Assembly: GCA_016929415.1 (NCBI GenBank)
Contig: JAFGIW010000201.1
Location: 1-33,628 of the forward strand
Source of the DNA: Chitinispirillaceae bacterium
Lineage (GTDB): Bacteria > Fibrobacterota > Chitinivibrionia > Chitinivibrionales > Chitinispirillaceae
Reading direction: 5' to 3'
DNA length: 33,628 nucleotides
Of the stretch, positions 1-7,919 are shown piece by piece. Each line of letters starts with the position of its first letter. The stretch's first letter is position 1. Position numbers and translations under genes: made by a program. The notes under the pieces are model-generated. The model did no database searches. It was given only the letters and a program-made list of their open reading frames with translations, and had not been told where the DNA came from.

Positions 1-117
1 AATGTTGGTCTGCCTGAAACAATCTTGCCGTCTCATTAAGTCTTCTTCCGACGACAGCAGAAATGAACTAATCACTCCGCAGCGCTGACGCCCCGTCTTC
101 TTTGTTGCCAAAAAAAG

Positions 118-146
118 TTGAATTAATTATATTCTAGATGTATACT
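118..146 (+). promoter_or_regulatory. sigma70-type promoter for the TIGR02147/lipoprotein pair
   Basis: A -35 box TTGAAT (118-123) and a -10 box TATACT (141-146) are separated by exactly 17 bases in an AT-rich stretch. The TTG start at 171 lies about 25 bases after the -10 box, giving a very short leader of under 20 bases. The boxes and spacing are read directly; promoter activity is inferred. Confidence 0.6.
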
Positions 147-170
147 ATAAAAAAAGGTTGAGAGCATCCC

Positions 171-1016
171 TTGGACAAAAGACCTGAAATCTACGATTAT
201 TTTGACTATCGTGAATATTTAAACGATACTTTCAGCTATTTTAAAGCTTTAGATTCATCATATTCCCATAGAAAATTTTTAGCGGACGCACATATACCGG
301 GCTCTACGTATCTCTTGAGGGTTCTGCAAAATAAAAGGAAGTTAACCCTTAAATATGTTGCCAATTTTTCAGAAGCAATGAAGCTATCTCCAATGGAGGC
401 GAATTATTTTCTCTTGCTGGTTCAATTCGGCAATGAAAAAAATATCGACAAAAGGGACCAGCTTCTCAAAGACTTATTAAAAATCCGCTCCGCAAAAAAA
501 ACCTATGCTCTTCAAGATAAAAAACTTCGTTACTTTGAAAAATGGTATTATCCGGTGATTCGGGATCTGGTTGCTCTTGTCAATTTCAATAATAATTACA
601 AGGCACTGGGCCGAATGCTGGTTCCACCGATAAAACCCGAACAAGCTAAAGGCGCGGTACAATTTCTTCTGAAACACGGGTTCATTAAATTGCGTCAAGA
701 CAACCAAGGGTATGAACCGTCAGAGCCTGTCGTTTCAACACCGCCGCGAGTTAATTCGACCATTTTAAGCCAATTTCATAAAAAAAACCTTGAGCTCGAT
801 ATTGACGCATTCGAAAACTGCCGGCTTTCCGACCGCAGCATCTCTTCTGTTACCATGAGCATTTCAGGGGAAACGTTTGAAAAAATTCGTATCGAGATCC
901 AGGAGTTTCGCAAACGATTGATCGCGCTTTCGCGGGAGGATACAAAACCTTCAATGGTTTGTAGAGTCGGGTTTCAGGTGGTCCCTCGCGCCAGGGTTAA
1001 AAAGAAGGCATTATGA
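171..1016 (+). CDS. TIGR02147 family protein (putative regulator)
   Basis: This 281-residue protein resembles the TIGR02147 family, which is expanded in Fibrobacter and its relatives. The N-terminus has the characteristic pattern IYDYFDYREYL followed by a serine-rich stretch with SHRKFL, then a helical region (about residues 40-85) that looks like a helix-turn-helix or phage-repressor-type fold, and the PMEANYFLLLVQF motif. The C-terminal third includes a segment around SVTMSISGETFEKI, usual for the family. Translation probably starts at TTG 171: no in-frame ATG precedes the conserved motif, and the ribosome-binding site (AAGG about 12 bases upstream) is weak. The stop overlaps the next gene's start by 4 bases (ATGA), so the two are translationally coupled. 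The biochemical function of the family is not established; a transcriptional regulatory role is inferred from the fold-like features and from its place upstream of degradative genes. Confidence 0.8.
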   Translation: MDKRPEIYDYFDYREYLNDTFSYFKALDSSYSHRKFLADAHIPGSTYLLRVLQNKRKLTLKYVANFSEAMKLSPMEANYFLLLVQFGNEKNIDKRDQLLKDLLKIRSAKKTYALQDKKLRYFEKWYYPVIRDLVALVNFNNNYKALGRMLVPPIKPEQAKGAVQFLLKHGFIKLRQDNQGYEPSEPVVSTPPRVNSTILSQFHKKNLELDIDAFENCRLSDRSISSVTMSISGETFEKIRIEIQEFRKRLIALSREDTKPSMVCRVGFQVVPRARVKKKAL

Positions 1017-2245
1017 TACTTTTCAGGGTGTTTATTTCGGCCATTTTGTTTTTTCTGATAACGTGCACAACTTCGCCATTATCGCAAAACGGTACGGGAA
1101 CGGACGCCGGAGAAGCGAAGATCATCGGCACCGCATTGCTGCCGGGCAATATGCCGGGAAAAAACGCCGCCATTGCTTTACGGAAACAAAATTACACTCC
1201 CTTTTCCCTGCCCCCATCGCAACAAAAGCACACAACAGCCAACGGTAACGGGGCATTTATTCTGGACCAGATAGGCCCGGGGTATTACCTGATGGAATTA
1301 CGGAATAACGATTCCCTTGGCGCAATAAAACGTTTATTTATTCCGAATGACAGCGCTACAATAGACCTGGACACAATTGTACTTGATACTCTTGCGCAAT
1401 ATACCGGCAAGGTCCTCAGTAGCGGAACGCCTGACTCAACGTCTCTTCTCCTTGTCATGGGAATGGACAAGCAGATACATGTGGCGGATGATGGCTCGTT
1501 TTCCATAATACTGCCGCGTGGAGAGCAGCTCTTCAGAATCGTGCACGAAACCGGGCTCCCTGCAAAGGAGTTCTTATTCAGTGATAAAAATTCGGGAGAT
1601 ACGCTTTTTTTGAACAATATTGCCTCGACTGTTTTTGAGGATTTCAACCGGATGGATGGCTATAATAACCTCAACGCTCTTTTGGGCAGCGGCTGGTGGT
1701 GGGCATTTTCCGATGGGGAATATGGCGGAAAAAGCCGGGTTGTACCTACAACCCAGGTCGGTTTGACTGCCGCTATTGATACGACGGCGAACGCTTATTC
1801 GGGCGGCAGTTTGCACGTTGGTTTCCAGGTTGACTCGCTCTTCATCGCACCGTGTGCGTTAATCGGCTCGGATATAAGCGAAAACAGGGATACCGGCACT
1901 ATCGGCAAAGATTGGTTTGATTTAAGGAAGATGACCGCAATTACCTTTATGGCAAAAGGTTCCGGAACCATCTATCTTCAGTTTACCAGCAAGTATGTCA
2001 ATGGATCGGACGCCTACGTTTTCCCCTTCGAAATCCCTTGCGATCTTACACCAACATGGAAAAAATACACCATTAATTCCACATCAATTCAGGCCGCAAC
2101 AATCCCGAATACAACTATAACGACCCCCTGGAGCTCAGGGGCGGCTTTGATAAACAATATGACGTTTCTCGCGAAAAAGAACGTGGATTTATGGCTTGAT
2201 GATATTGTGATCGAAGGCATGAATCCCACGGATTTTTTACCCTAA
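1013..2245 (+). CDS. outer-membrane-type lipoprotein with carboxypeptidase-regulatory-like and CBM-like domains
   Basis: The 410-residue product begins with a lipoprotein signal peptide: a hydrophobic run and then LITC, with Cys18 as the likely lipidated residue. After a Thr/Ser/Gly-rich linker, about residues 35-200 look like repeated beta-sandwich modules of the carboxypeptidase-regulatory-like (CarboxypepD_reg) kind. From about residue 200 a second domain begins with EDFNRMDGYNNLN and runs through WWWAFSDGEYGG to a final LWLDDIVIEG. That layout resembles CBM11/CIA30-type galactose-binding beta-sandwiches. No catalytic residues are evident. The ATG overlaps the TIGR02147 stop codon, so the two proteins are probably made together. 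A glycan-binding or sensing role at the cell surface is inferred, not shown. Confidence 0.75.
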   Translation: MILFRVFISAILFFLITCTTSPLSQNGTGTDAGEAKIIGTALLPGNMPGKNAAIALRKQNYTPFSLPPSQQKHTTANGNGAFILDQIGPGYYLMELRNNDSLGAIKRLFIPNDSATIDLDTIVLDTLAQYTGKVLSSGTPDSTSLLLVMGMDKQIHVADDGSFSIILPRGEQLFRIVHETGLPAKEFLFSDKNSGDTLFLNNIASTVFEDFNRMDGYNNLNALLGSGWWWAFSDGEYGGKSRVVPTTQVGLTAAIDTTANAYSGGSLHVGFQVDSLFIAPCALIGSDISENRDTGTIGKDWFDLRKMTAITFMAKGSGTIYLQFTSKYVNGSDAYVFPFEIPCDLTPTWKKYTINSTSIQAATIPNTTITTPWSSGAALINNMTFLAKKNVDLWLDDIVIEGMNPTDFLP

Positions 2246-2419
2246 TCCCTTGTTTTTTTTTGGTGCAGCCTTAAAATCAGGCAAAATAGCGTTTCCTTTC
2301 GGGCGGCAATCGTTCGACACGCTCACGAAACCATTTCGAGACGCTTCGCAATCGGCGCATAGTTTTTTTTACTCGCTGCCATGAGAACCATAATGTGTAT
2401 CATTTTAACTAAACTGTTG

Positions 2420-2518
2420 CCAATTTAAATGGAATAAAAAAAATCATCAAGCAAATAAGCAATTAATAGATTATATTTAATCACAATTAGTCTTTTCTAT
2501 GTATCCAATTTGAATGGA
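2420..2518 (+). promoter_or_regulatory. duplicated near-palindromic 14-mer upstream of the GH26 gene
   Basis: The sequence CCAATTTAAATGGA at 2420-2433 recurs as CCAATTTGAATGGA at 2505-2518, one mismatch in 14 and 85 bases apart. The core is close to a dyad (CCA...TTTAAA...TGG). Both copies lie in the AT-rich gap upstream of the first glycoside hydrolase gene, the second about 70 bases before its start. They look like operator sites for a regulator of the cassette; the regulator's identity is unknown. The rest of the 2246-2588 gap shows no gene and no convincing terminator. Confidence 0.4.
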
Positions 2519-2588
2519 CAACATATAGGCTATTTTGGCCATTTCGAGATTAATTAACCATAACTGGCTTAAACATAGGAGTATGGGT

Positions 2589-3842
2589 ATGTTCACATCA
2601 GTTTTTTTAAAGTCGCGCCTTACATGCGCCAGTGCCATTGCGTTTTTATTTTTAATAAATCTCGTTTTTTCGGCTACACCGGTCGATCCCGACGCTACTC
2701 CCATGACGAAGACGCTTCTTGATTACATTTATTCCATCTACGGCAAACAAATGCTTACCTGCCAGATGGACGCGCCCTTTGGCGGTAATGAAACCGCTTA
2801 CATCTATTCCACTACAGGGAAATACGAGGCAATAATAGGAATTGACCTTATAAATGAAAGCCAGAACAACGGTGAAGTAACCAAAGCTATCAATTATTGG
2901 AAAGCCGGCGGATTGGTCACGTGCATGTGGCACGAGGGAGCTCCAACGGTCGGTGAGGGATATGACGCGAGCAAGGGAACTCAATCTAATTTCGACAATC
3001 TTTTCGTGACGGGGTCGAATGAAAACAAGGCCATGTTGTCCGACTGGGATCGAATCGCCGGCCATTTGAAAAAATTTCAAGACGCCGATGTGCCGGTTAT
3101 TTGGCGTCCCTTTCACGAGTGCAGCGGAGGCTGGTTCTGGTGGGACAAAAGCGGCGGAGCCTCATTCGTCAAATTATGGAAATTCATGTTTGACTATTTT
3201 ACAAAAACCAAAGGATTACACAATCTTCTCTGGTTCCTGGGATATGACGGAAGCCCCAACGCCGCGTATAATCCGGGTGAGGGTTATTTTGATATGGTCG
3301 GAAGCGATACGTATTCAGGCGGGGGCACCTATGCTGCTCAGTATAACAGCTGTAAGACGATTCACGGAACCACGATACCGATAGCGCTGCACGAGTGCGG
3401 AGTAGCACCCGACCCCGCGGCAAACTTTGCCCAGAATTTAATGTTTGCGTGGTTCATGGTCTGGCATACGAGCCATATAAAGGGGATGGATAAGACGTTA
3501 CTCTCGAAAATATATAACGAGCCGGAAGCCATTACCCGCGATGAACTGCCGAATTTCGCCACACTCACACCGGTGAATTATAACCTGGTAGCCGAAAAGA
3601 AAACACTTGACTTCGAGGTCCGGAAGACGTCGGAGGGTTTCACCTTTTTAACGCCTTTCGCGGGAGTCGATAAAATTTTCCTGTTTGACGTACAGGGAAG
3701 AGTCATGACATCGGCGGCGGCGATGCCGATTGGAGGGAACCGGTATTCGGTAAGCGTCCCCGGTCTTTCGAAGGGCACGTATATGGTCAAGGTCGACGGA
3801 CAAGGGAGAACGGTCGATAAAAAGATAGTGATTGGACGTTGA
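2589..3842 (+). CDS. GH26 beta-mannanase, secreted, with C-terminal sorting domain
   Basis: Predicted endo-acting beta-1,4-mannanase (or related GH26 enzyme) cleaving mannan backbones outside the cell. The start is placed at ATG 2589 because AGGAG (2577-2581) is 7 bases upstream and a signal peptide begins there directly (SRLTCASAIAFLFLINLVFSA). The upstream in-frame ATGs at 2535 and 2583 are not suitably spaced. GH26 hallmarks are the acid/base motif WRPFHE (Glu about 177), followed by GGWFWW, and the nucleophile in IALHECG (Glu about 269); CMWHEG is also typical. From about residue 340 the tail (KIFLFDVQGRVM through GTYMVKV) resembles a T9SS type A sorting domain, implying export by type IX secretion and cell-surface attachment or release. 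It is the first enzyme of the cassette. Mannan is the likeliest substrate, but some GH26 members act on other beta-glycans. Confidence 0.85.
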   Translation: MFTSVFLKSRLTCASAIAFLFLINLVFSATPVDPDATPMTKTLLDYIYSIYGKQMLTCQMDAPFGGNETAYIYSTTGKYEAIIGIDLINESQNNGEVTKAINYWKAGGLVTCMWHEGAPTVGEGYDASKGTQSNFDNLFVTGSNENKAMLSDWDRIAGHLKKFQDADVPVIWRPFHECSGGWFWWDKSGGASFVKLWKFMFDYFTKTKGLHNLLWFLGYDGSPNAAYNPGEGYFDMVGSDTYSGGGTYAAQYNSCKTIHGTTIPIALHECGVAPDPAANFAQNLMFAWFMVWHTSHIKGMDKTLLSKIYNEPEAITRDELPNFATLTPVNYNLVAEKKTLDFEVRKTSEGFTFLTPFAGVDKIFLFDVQGRVMTSAAAMPIGGNRYSVSVPGLSKGTYMVKVDGQGRTVDKKIVIGR

Positions 3843-3926
3843 TCGTTTGTGGAAGTCACTTAAGCGGTATTTACCATATGGCAGCGACAATTTGACACTC
3901 CAAACTCAAAAAAGGATGATTGATTT

Positions 3927-5207
3927 ATGAGATACAGGTCCATGAGGCAAAACCAAAGTCTGAAAATTACGGGACGCGGTTTCGTTGCATTGTTTGCTGT
4001 GGCGCTGCTAATGTTTATTGGCATAAGCAATGCGAGGCCCGGAACGGGATTATACGTCAAGGGCAGGTATCTTTACGATCGTTGCGACGAAAAAGTGATA
4101 TTGCGCGGCGTAAATGACATGGTTACCTGGTCGGCCCGGGACGGCAAGACATTTCCCGAAATAGCGAAAACAGGCGCGAATGTGGTCAGAATTGTAGTCT
4201 CGACCAGTGACTCTCCGACACAGCTTGACTCCTGGATTACAACGTGCTACCAGAACAAGATGTTCCCCATGCCCGAACTGCACGAAGCCACCGGAAAATG
4301 GGCCAATCTCCCGAGCTTATTTACCTATTGGACACGTTCGGACATCGTTACGGTACTTAAAAAACACGAGCACTACCTTTTACTCAATATCGGCAATGAG
4401 GTCGGTGATAACTCGGTAACGGCAAACCAGTGGATCAATGATTACGGCTCCGGAATAAAGAAAATGCGTGGCCAGGGTATTCACGCGTGCGTAGTGGTAG
4501 ACGGAACCGACTGGGGAAAAAATATAGGCATGATCATCAAAAACGGCGCCGACCTGCTGGCTCAAGACCCGGACACCAACGTCCTCTTTTCGGCGCACGC
4601 CTACTGGCCCCTCATGTGGGGATGGAGCGATCAGAAAGTAAAGGACACGCTTCAGGCAGGGGTCAATACAAATCTGGCGTTTATCATCGGAGAATTCGGC
4701 AACGAATGGGAACAGACCGCCAACGGGGCAATTCCCTACAAAACGCTTATGGATCAATGTCAGGTATTGGAAATAGGATGGATAGCCTGGAGCTGGGGTC
4801 CGGGAAATAATCCTCAGACATGGCTTGATATGACGTCGAGCGGGACATTCGCTTCACTCAAAGGCTGGGGGCTCGAAGTAGCGACTACCAGCGCGGCCAG
4901 CATTAAAAATACCAGTAAGCGTCCGACATCGGTGCTGACCGGAGCATGCGGGGCCACCGGCGTGTTGCCGCAAGAGCAAAAAGAAGTCTTTGTAAATTCG
5001 CAGGTGCCGGCAAATGCTTTAACGGTGAAAGGGCCAACCATTACTCCTGGTTTGCGCGATGCGACGATATATTCGTTAGATGGAAAGCGCGTACAGGTCA
5101 TTAGTTCGGAAATGAAATCGGGAAAATTAACAAATCGGATGCACGAAGGCGTCTACCTTATATCCGACAGGCGAGGGAAGGGTGCCTTGCTTCCATTCGT
5201 CCGATAG
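3927..5207 (+). CDS. GH5 glycoside hydrolase, mannanase-like (GH5_8-like), secreted
   Basis: The product is 426 residues. It has a basic N-terminus and a hydrophobic signal (FVALFAVALLMFIGISNA), then a GH5 (beta/alpha)8 barrel. Visible marks are GLYVKGRYLYDRCDEKVILRG at the barrel entrance, acid/base Glu about 158 in LNIGNEVGD, HAYWP, and nucleophile Glu about 256 in IIGEFGNEW, followed by IGWIAWSWGPG. The NIGNEVGD and GEFGNEW spacing is like bacterial GH5 subfamily 8 beta-mannanases. The last roughly 60 residues (ATIYSLDGKRVQ through GVYLISDRRGKG) look like a T9SS sorting domain. AAGGA lies 10 bases before ATG 3927; ATG 3942 is an alternative start. Being next to GH26 supports a mannan-degrading role. 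The substrate assignment is an inference. Confidence 0.8.
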   Translation: MRYRSMRQNQSLKITGRGFVALFAVALLMFIGISNARPGTGLYVKGRYLYDRCDEKVILRGVNDMVTWSARDGKTFPEIAKTGANVVRIVVSTSDSPTQLDSWITTCYQNKMFPMPELHEATGKWANLPSLFTYWTRSDIVTVLKKHEHYLLLNIGNEVGDNSVTANQWINDYGSGIKKMRGQGIHACVVVDGTDWGKNIGMIIKNGADLLAQDPDTNVLFSAHAYWPLMWGWSDQKVKDTLQAGVNTNLAFIIGEFGNEWEQTANGAIPYKTLMDQCQVLEIGWIAWSWGPGNNPQTWLDMTSSGTFASLKGWGLEVATTSAASIKNTSKRPTSVLTGACGATGVLPQEQKEVFVNSQVPANALTVKGPTITPGLRDATIYSLDGKRVQVISSEMKSGKLTNRMHEGVYLISDRRGKGALLPFVR

Positions 5208-5238
5208 TCATTAATATACTTTACCAAGGAGTGCAGCC

Positions 5239-6285
5239 ATGCGCAAAGAGATATCCTCGATCGTAAACTTTATCCTGGGATTATGCCTGATCCCGGTTCT
5301 CGCTTATTCTACGGACAACGCGAATCTTCCCGTCCCGCTGGCGGGATGGGATGCGGTAAAGAGCGTGCCGCATGGGGAAGTGAAAAAGTCCCTTTCCTAT
5401 CCGACCCGGAATAACGGGCAACAATTGTATTCGATCTGGCTCCCGCCGGGATATTCCACCGATAAGAAATATCCAGTTCTTTACATACATCATGGCCTCG
5501 GCGATGACCAGACCACCTGGATCAACGGGTCCAAGGGGAAGGCGAATAACATCCTGGATAACTATCTGGCGGATAAAAAGATCGTTCCCATGATAGTGGT
5601 TTTCCCCGACAACGCGGTGGGCGATAATGGAAGTATGGGCAACTTCGCGCCATTCGGGGATTTGCTGTTCAATGATTTGATCCCGTATATCGACAAGACT
5701 TATTCCACCTTGACCGACCCCCTCAATCGCGCCATTGGCGGTTTGTCAATGGGAGGGGGGCAGGCCCTGAATTACGGGCTGCCGCATACCGACGTCTTCA
5801 ACTGGATAGGAGCATTCGCTCCCGCGGTGCCCAATGCGCCCGAAAAGAACGTTCCGGATCCGTCCGTCATCAAGGCGAACGTGCGCTACATCTTTATCGG
5901 GGTTGGAACCGCGGACAACCTGACGAAAGGTTCAGCCGACCAGTACCATGCGTTCTTCGACAGTAAGGGCATCACCCATACCTTCCGGTATGAACAGGGA
6001 TTAGGCCATGACTGGACCTGTTTCAACCGTTGTTTCTACAATTTCGTCCCGCATATTTTCACCGGCACCGTGACCGGAATCACCTTGTCACGCGAGAGCC
6101 TGAAGGGGAAGGCGCCGCAGACACGGTTCGTGCCGCAGACACGGCTCGTGTTCCAGTCCTGGCGGTTGATGGCACAGCGCGCGGCGCCTAATGAAGGGGT
6201 ATCCGGCCTGTTCTTCCTCGATGGAAGGGCAGTGGTCCCGGTACATGGCGCGGCCGCGCTTCCGAAAGCCCCGCTCCTGCGGTGA
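5239..6285 (+). CDS. CE1 family esterase (acetyl-xylan/feruloyl esterase type), secreted
   Basis: Predicted secreted esterase that removes acyl groups from hemicellulose. AAGGAG sits 7 bases before the ATG, and the signal peptide ends near VLAYS. The alpha/beta-hydrolase core shows the esterase-D/CE1 pattern: SIWLPPGYSTDKKYPVLYI, HHGLGDDQTTW, nucleophile Ser about 170 in GGLSMGGGQAL, and a late His about 257 in LGHDW; GTADN is a candidate site for the acid. The length of the catalytic part (about 280 residues) fits the family. The C-terminal about 65 residues are odd: they contain a tandem duplication (PQTRF, PQTRL) whose DNA matches an intergenic segment near 10.7 kb, followed by GLFFLDGRAVVPV, which could be a degraded sorting tail. 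The exact acyl substrate cannot be told from sequence. Confidence 0.78.
   Translation: MRKEISSIVNFILGLCLIPVLAYSTDNANLPVPLAGWDAVKSVPHGEVKKSLSYPTRNNGQQLYSIWLPPGYSTDKKYPVLYIHHGLGDDQTTWINGSKGKANNILDNYLADKKIVPMIVVFPDNAVGDNGSMGNFAPFGDLLFNDLIPYIDKTYSTLTDPLNRAIGGLSMGGGQALNYGLPHTDVFNWIGAFAPAVPNAPEKNVPDPSVIKANVRYIFIGVGTADNLTKGSADQYHAFFDSKGITHTFRYEQGLGHDWTCFNRCFYNFVPHIFTGTVTGITLSRESLKGKAPQTRFVPQTRLVFQSWRLMAQRAAPNEGVSGLFFLDGRAVVPVHGAAALPKAPLLR
6083..6170 (+). repeat. copy 1 of a roughly 70-90 bp dispersed repeat inside the CE1 esterase gene
   Basis: The DNA encoding LSRESLKGKAPQTR...LVFQSWRL closely matches the non-coding segment at 10672-10742. The main difference is an extra 18-base tandem duplication here (the PQTR unit occurs twice). 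The arms ACACG/CGTGT inside it could form a small hairpin. It is either the relic of a shared gene tail or a small dispersed repeat that extended this protein's C-terminus. Confidence 0.6.
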
Positions 6286-6379
6286 AGGGAGGGCAGGCTT
6301 GTTCAGTCCCCCCTTGCTCGAAAAAAGGAATTTTCTATCAGTAACTGATTCAATAGGTCATTATTTAAGGAGAATGTTT

Positions 6380-7840
6380 ATGTACCAACGGGTAGTATGC
6401 TGTCTTGCAGTATTAGTCGGATTAACAGTCAATGCTCAAACTATTAACCTGGGGGGCGTCGTTTCAACTATGACAGATCAACCGATAGCTAATGCTATCG
6501 TCACCCTTGTAGGCCTGGGGATGAAGGACACGACCGGCACAGACGGGAAATATTCGTTCGCAAGAACCGTTGCGGTAAGATTGCCGGCAATTGTTCCGCA
6601 AACCGAAGAACTTTCAATGAATAATGGTGTTTTACAGTTCTCTTTGATCACTTCTTCACCAGTGAAGGTTGAATTTTTTGATGTAAGCGGCAACCTTTTA
6701 AAGAAAAAGGAATTGAAATGCGCCGCGGCGGGTACCTACTGTTTTGACATTGCGAAAAATTACCTGGCGACAAACCTTCTTGTTGTTAGAGCGTCCTTCG
6801 GCAAAAAAGCGGTATTATTTCATTACATACCGCAGAACAGCGGCAGATTTTCACTGTATCCATCCGGTGCAAACGCCTTCCCGAATGGAGGCGGACTCGC
6901 TAAAATGACTGCTCTTCTTGATACGCTTAAAGCCGCGGCTACCGGTTTCCAGACAAAGGCGGTGACCATCACCTCTTACGAGAATCAACAGCAGAACATT
7001 TCTCTCGACTCAAGCAACAACGCTAAGAACCCTCCGGGGCCCAGTGTGGGTTGCGGCAAGACATTGGGGTCCATCAATAAATCGGGGACATACACTATTA
7101 CAAGCTCTGGAATGAACAGAACATATATTATCGACATTCCACCTAACTACGATAAAAATAAACCCTACCGCTTGATATTCGGCATGCACTGCATGGGCGG
7201 CAGTGCCGCAAAAGTTGCAGGCACAAGTGATGAGACTGGAAATTTTTATCACCTTAAGCCATTAGCAAACGCTGACAATACCCCTTGTATTTTTGTCGCG
7301 CCTCAGGGAAACAGTGACGGTACATGGAATGGAGATGTGGATCATAAATTCTTTTCCGACATGCTGAACCTTTTTAAAGACACTTTGTGCATCGATACCA
7401 CGCGCGTTTTCAGTTGCGGTTTCAGTTTCGGCGCAATGTTTACGTACTCGCTTTCGCTGGAATTCCAGAAAGTTTTGCGGGCAGTAGCCTGTTATGCTCC
7501 AGCCAATTATAATATTTGGCTTCCTACCAACACCCACCTGCCCATCGGGTATTATCAAACGACTGGCACAAGTGACGGTATGTGTCCATGGGACAATGGG
7601 GGCCGTGGTGGAAAATATTGCCTCCAGGGCCATATCCAAGACAATGGGTGTACCTTACCGTCGACTATACCCTTGGCAACTGGTAATAAACATGTCTCCA
7701 CTGAATTTTCGGGGTGTAAGGATGGATATCCCGTGAAATTCGGCTCCTTCCAGGGTGGACATACGCTCAGTTCGTCAGATCCTGGATCTAACACTAACTG
7801 GATACCGGTTGAGACGTGGGAATTCTTCAAACGGTTCTAA
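6380..7840 (+). CDS. secreted feruloyl/acetyl-xylan esterase (LpqC/PHB-depolymerase type) with N-terminal regulatory-like domain
   Basis: The start is set at ATG 6380 because AAGGAG (6367-6372) is 7 bases upstream and a signal peptide follows at once (VVCCLAVLVGLTVNAQ). The open frame extends upstream into the previous gene, but that part lacks these signals. Order of parts: a CarboxypepD_reg-like beta-sandwich (about residues 15-55, ANAIVTLVGLGMKDT), an internal sorting-domain-like segment (VEFFDVSGNLLKKKEL), a linker, then a catalytic domain with RTYIIDIPPNYD, the oxyanion region FGMHCMGG, VAPQG, and nucleophile Ser about 349 in CGFSFGAM. HTLSSSDPGSN with WEFFKRF near the end offers the catalytic His region. 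This architecture matches polysaccharide esterases of the CE1/LpqC group. The internal position of the FDVSGN segment is unusual, because sorting domains are normally terminal. Confidence 0.78.
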   Translation: MYQRVVCCLAVLVGLTVNAQTINLGGVVSTMTDQPIANAIVTLVGLGMKDTTGTDGKYSFARTVAVRLPAIVPQTEELSMNNGVLQFSLITSSPVKVEFFDVSGNLLKKKELKCAAAGTYCFDIAKNYLATNLLVVRASFGKKAVLFHYIPQNSGRFSLYPSGANAFPNGGGLAKMTALLDTLKAAATGFQTKAVTITSYENQQQNISLDSSNNAKNPPGPSVGCGKTLGSINKSGTYTITSSGMNRTYIIDIPPNYDKNKPYRLIFGMHCMGGSAAKVAGTSDETGNFYHLKPLANADNTPCIFVAPQGNSDGTWNGDVDHKFFSDMLNLFKDTLCIDTTRVFSCGFSFGAMFTYSLSLEFQKVLRAVACYAPANYNIWLPTNTHLPIGYYQTTGTSDGMCPWDNGGRGGKYCLQGHIQDNGCTLPSTIPLATGNKHVSTEFSGCKDGYPVKFGSFQGGHTLSSSDPGSNTNWIPVETWEFFKRF

Positions 7841-7863
7841 CCTCATAATGCCGGAAATCTTAA

Positions 7864-7892
7864 ATACTTGAGCTGTAAAACGGCTCAAGTAT
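7864..7892 (+). terminator. perfect 10-bp hairpin between esterase and GH5 genes
   Basis: ATACTTGAGC (7864-7873) pairs perfectly with GCTCAAGTAT (7883-7892) around a 9-base loop. No T-run follows, so it is not a classical intrinsic terminator. It may be a partial terminator or an RNA-stability element between cassette genes. It also argues that the next gene starts at 7920 rather than at the ATG abutting the stem (7893). Confidence 0.45.
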
Positions 7893-7919
7893 ATGGACTT
7901 ATCTACGAAAGGATCTATC

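Noticed and set aside
6191..6379. N-terminal extension of the second esterase
   Set aside because: It lies inside the preceding CE1 gene and lacks a ribosome site, whereas AAGGAG and a signal peptide mark the start at 6380.
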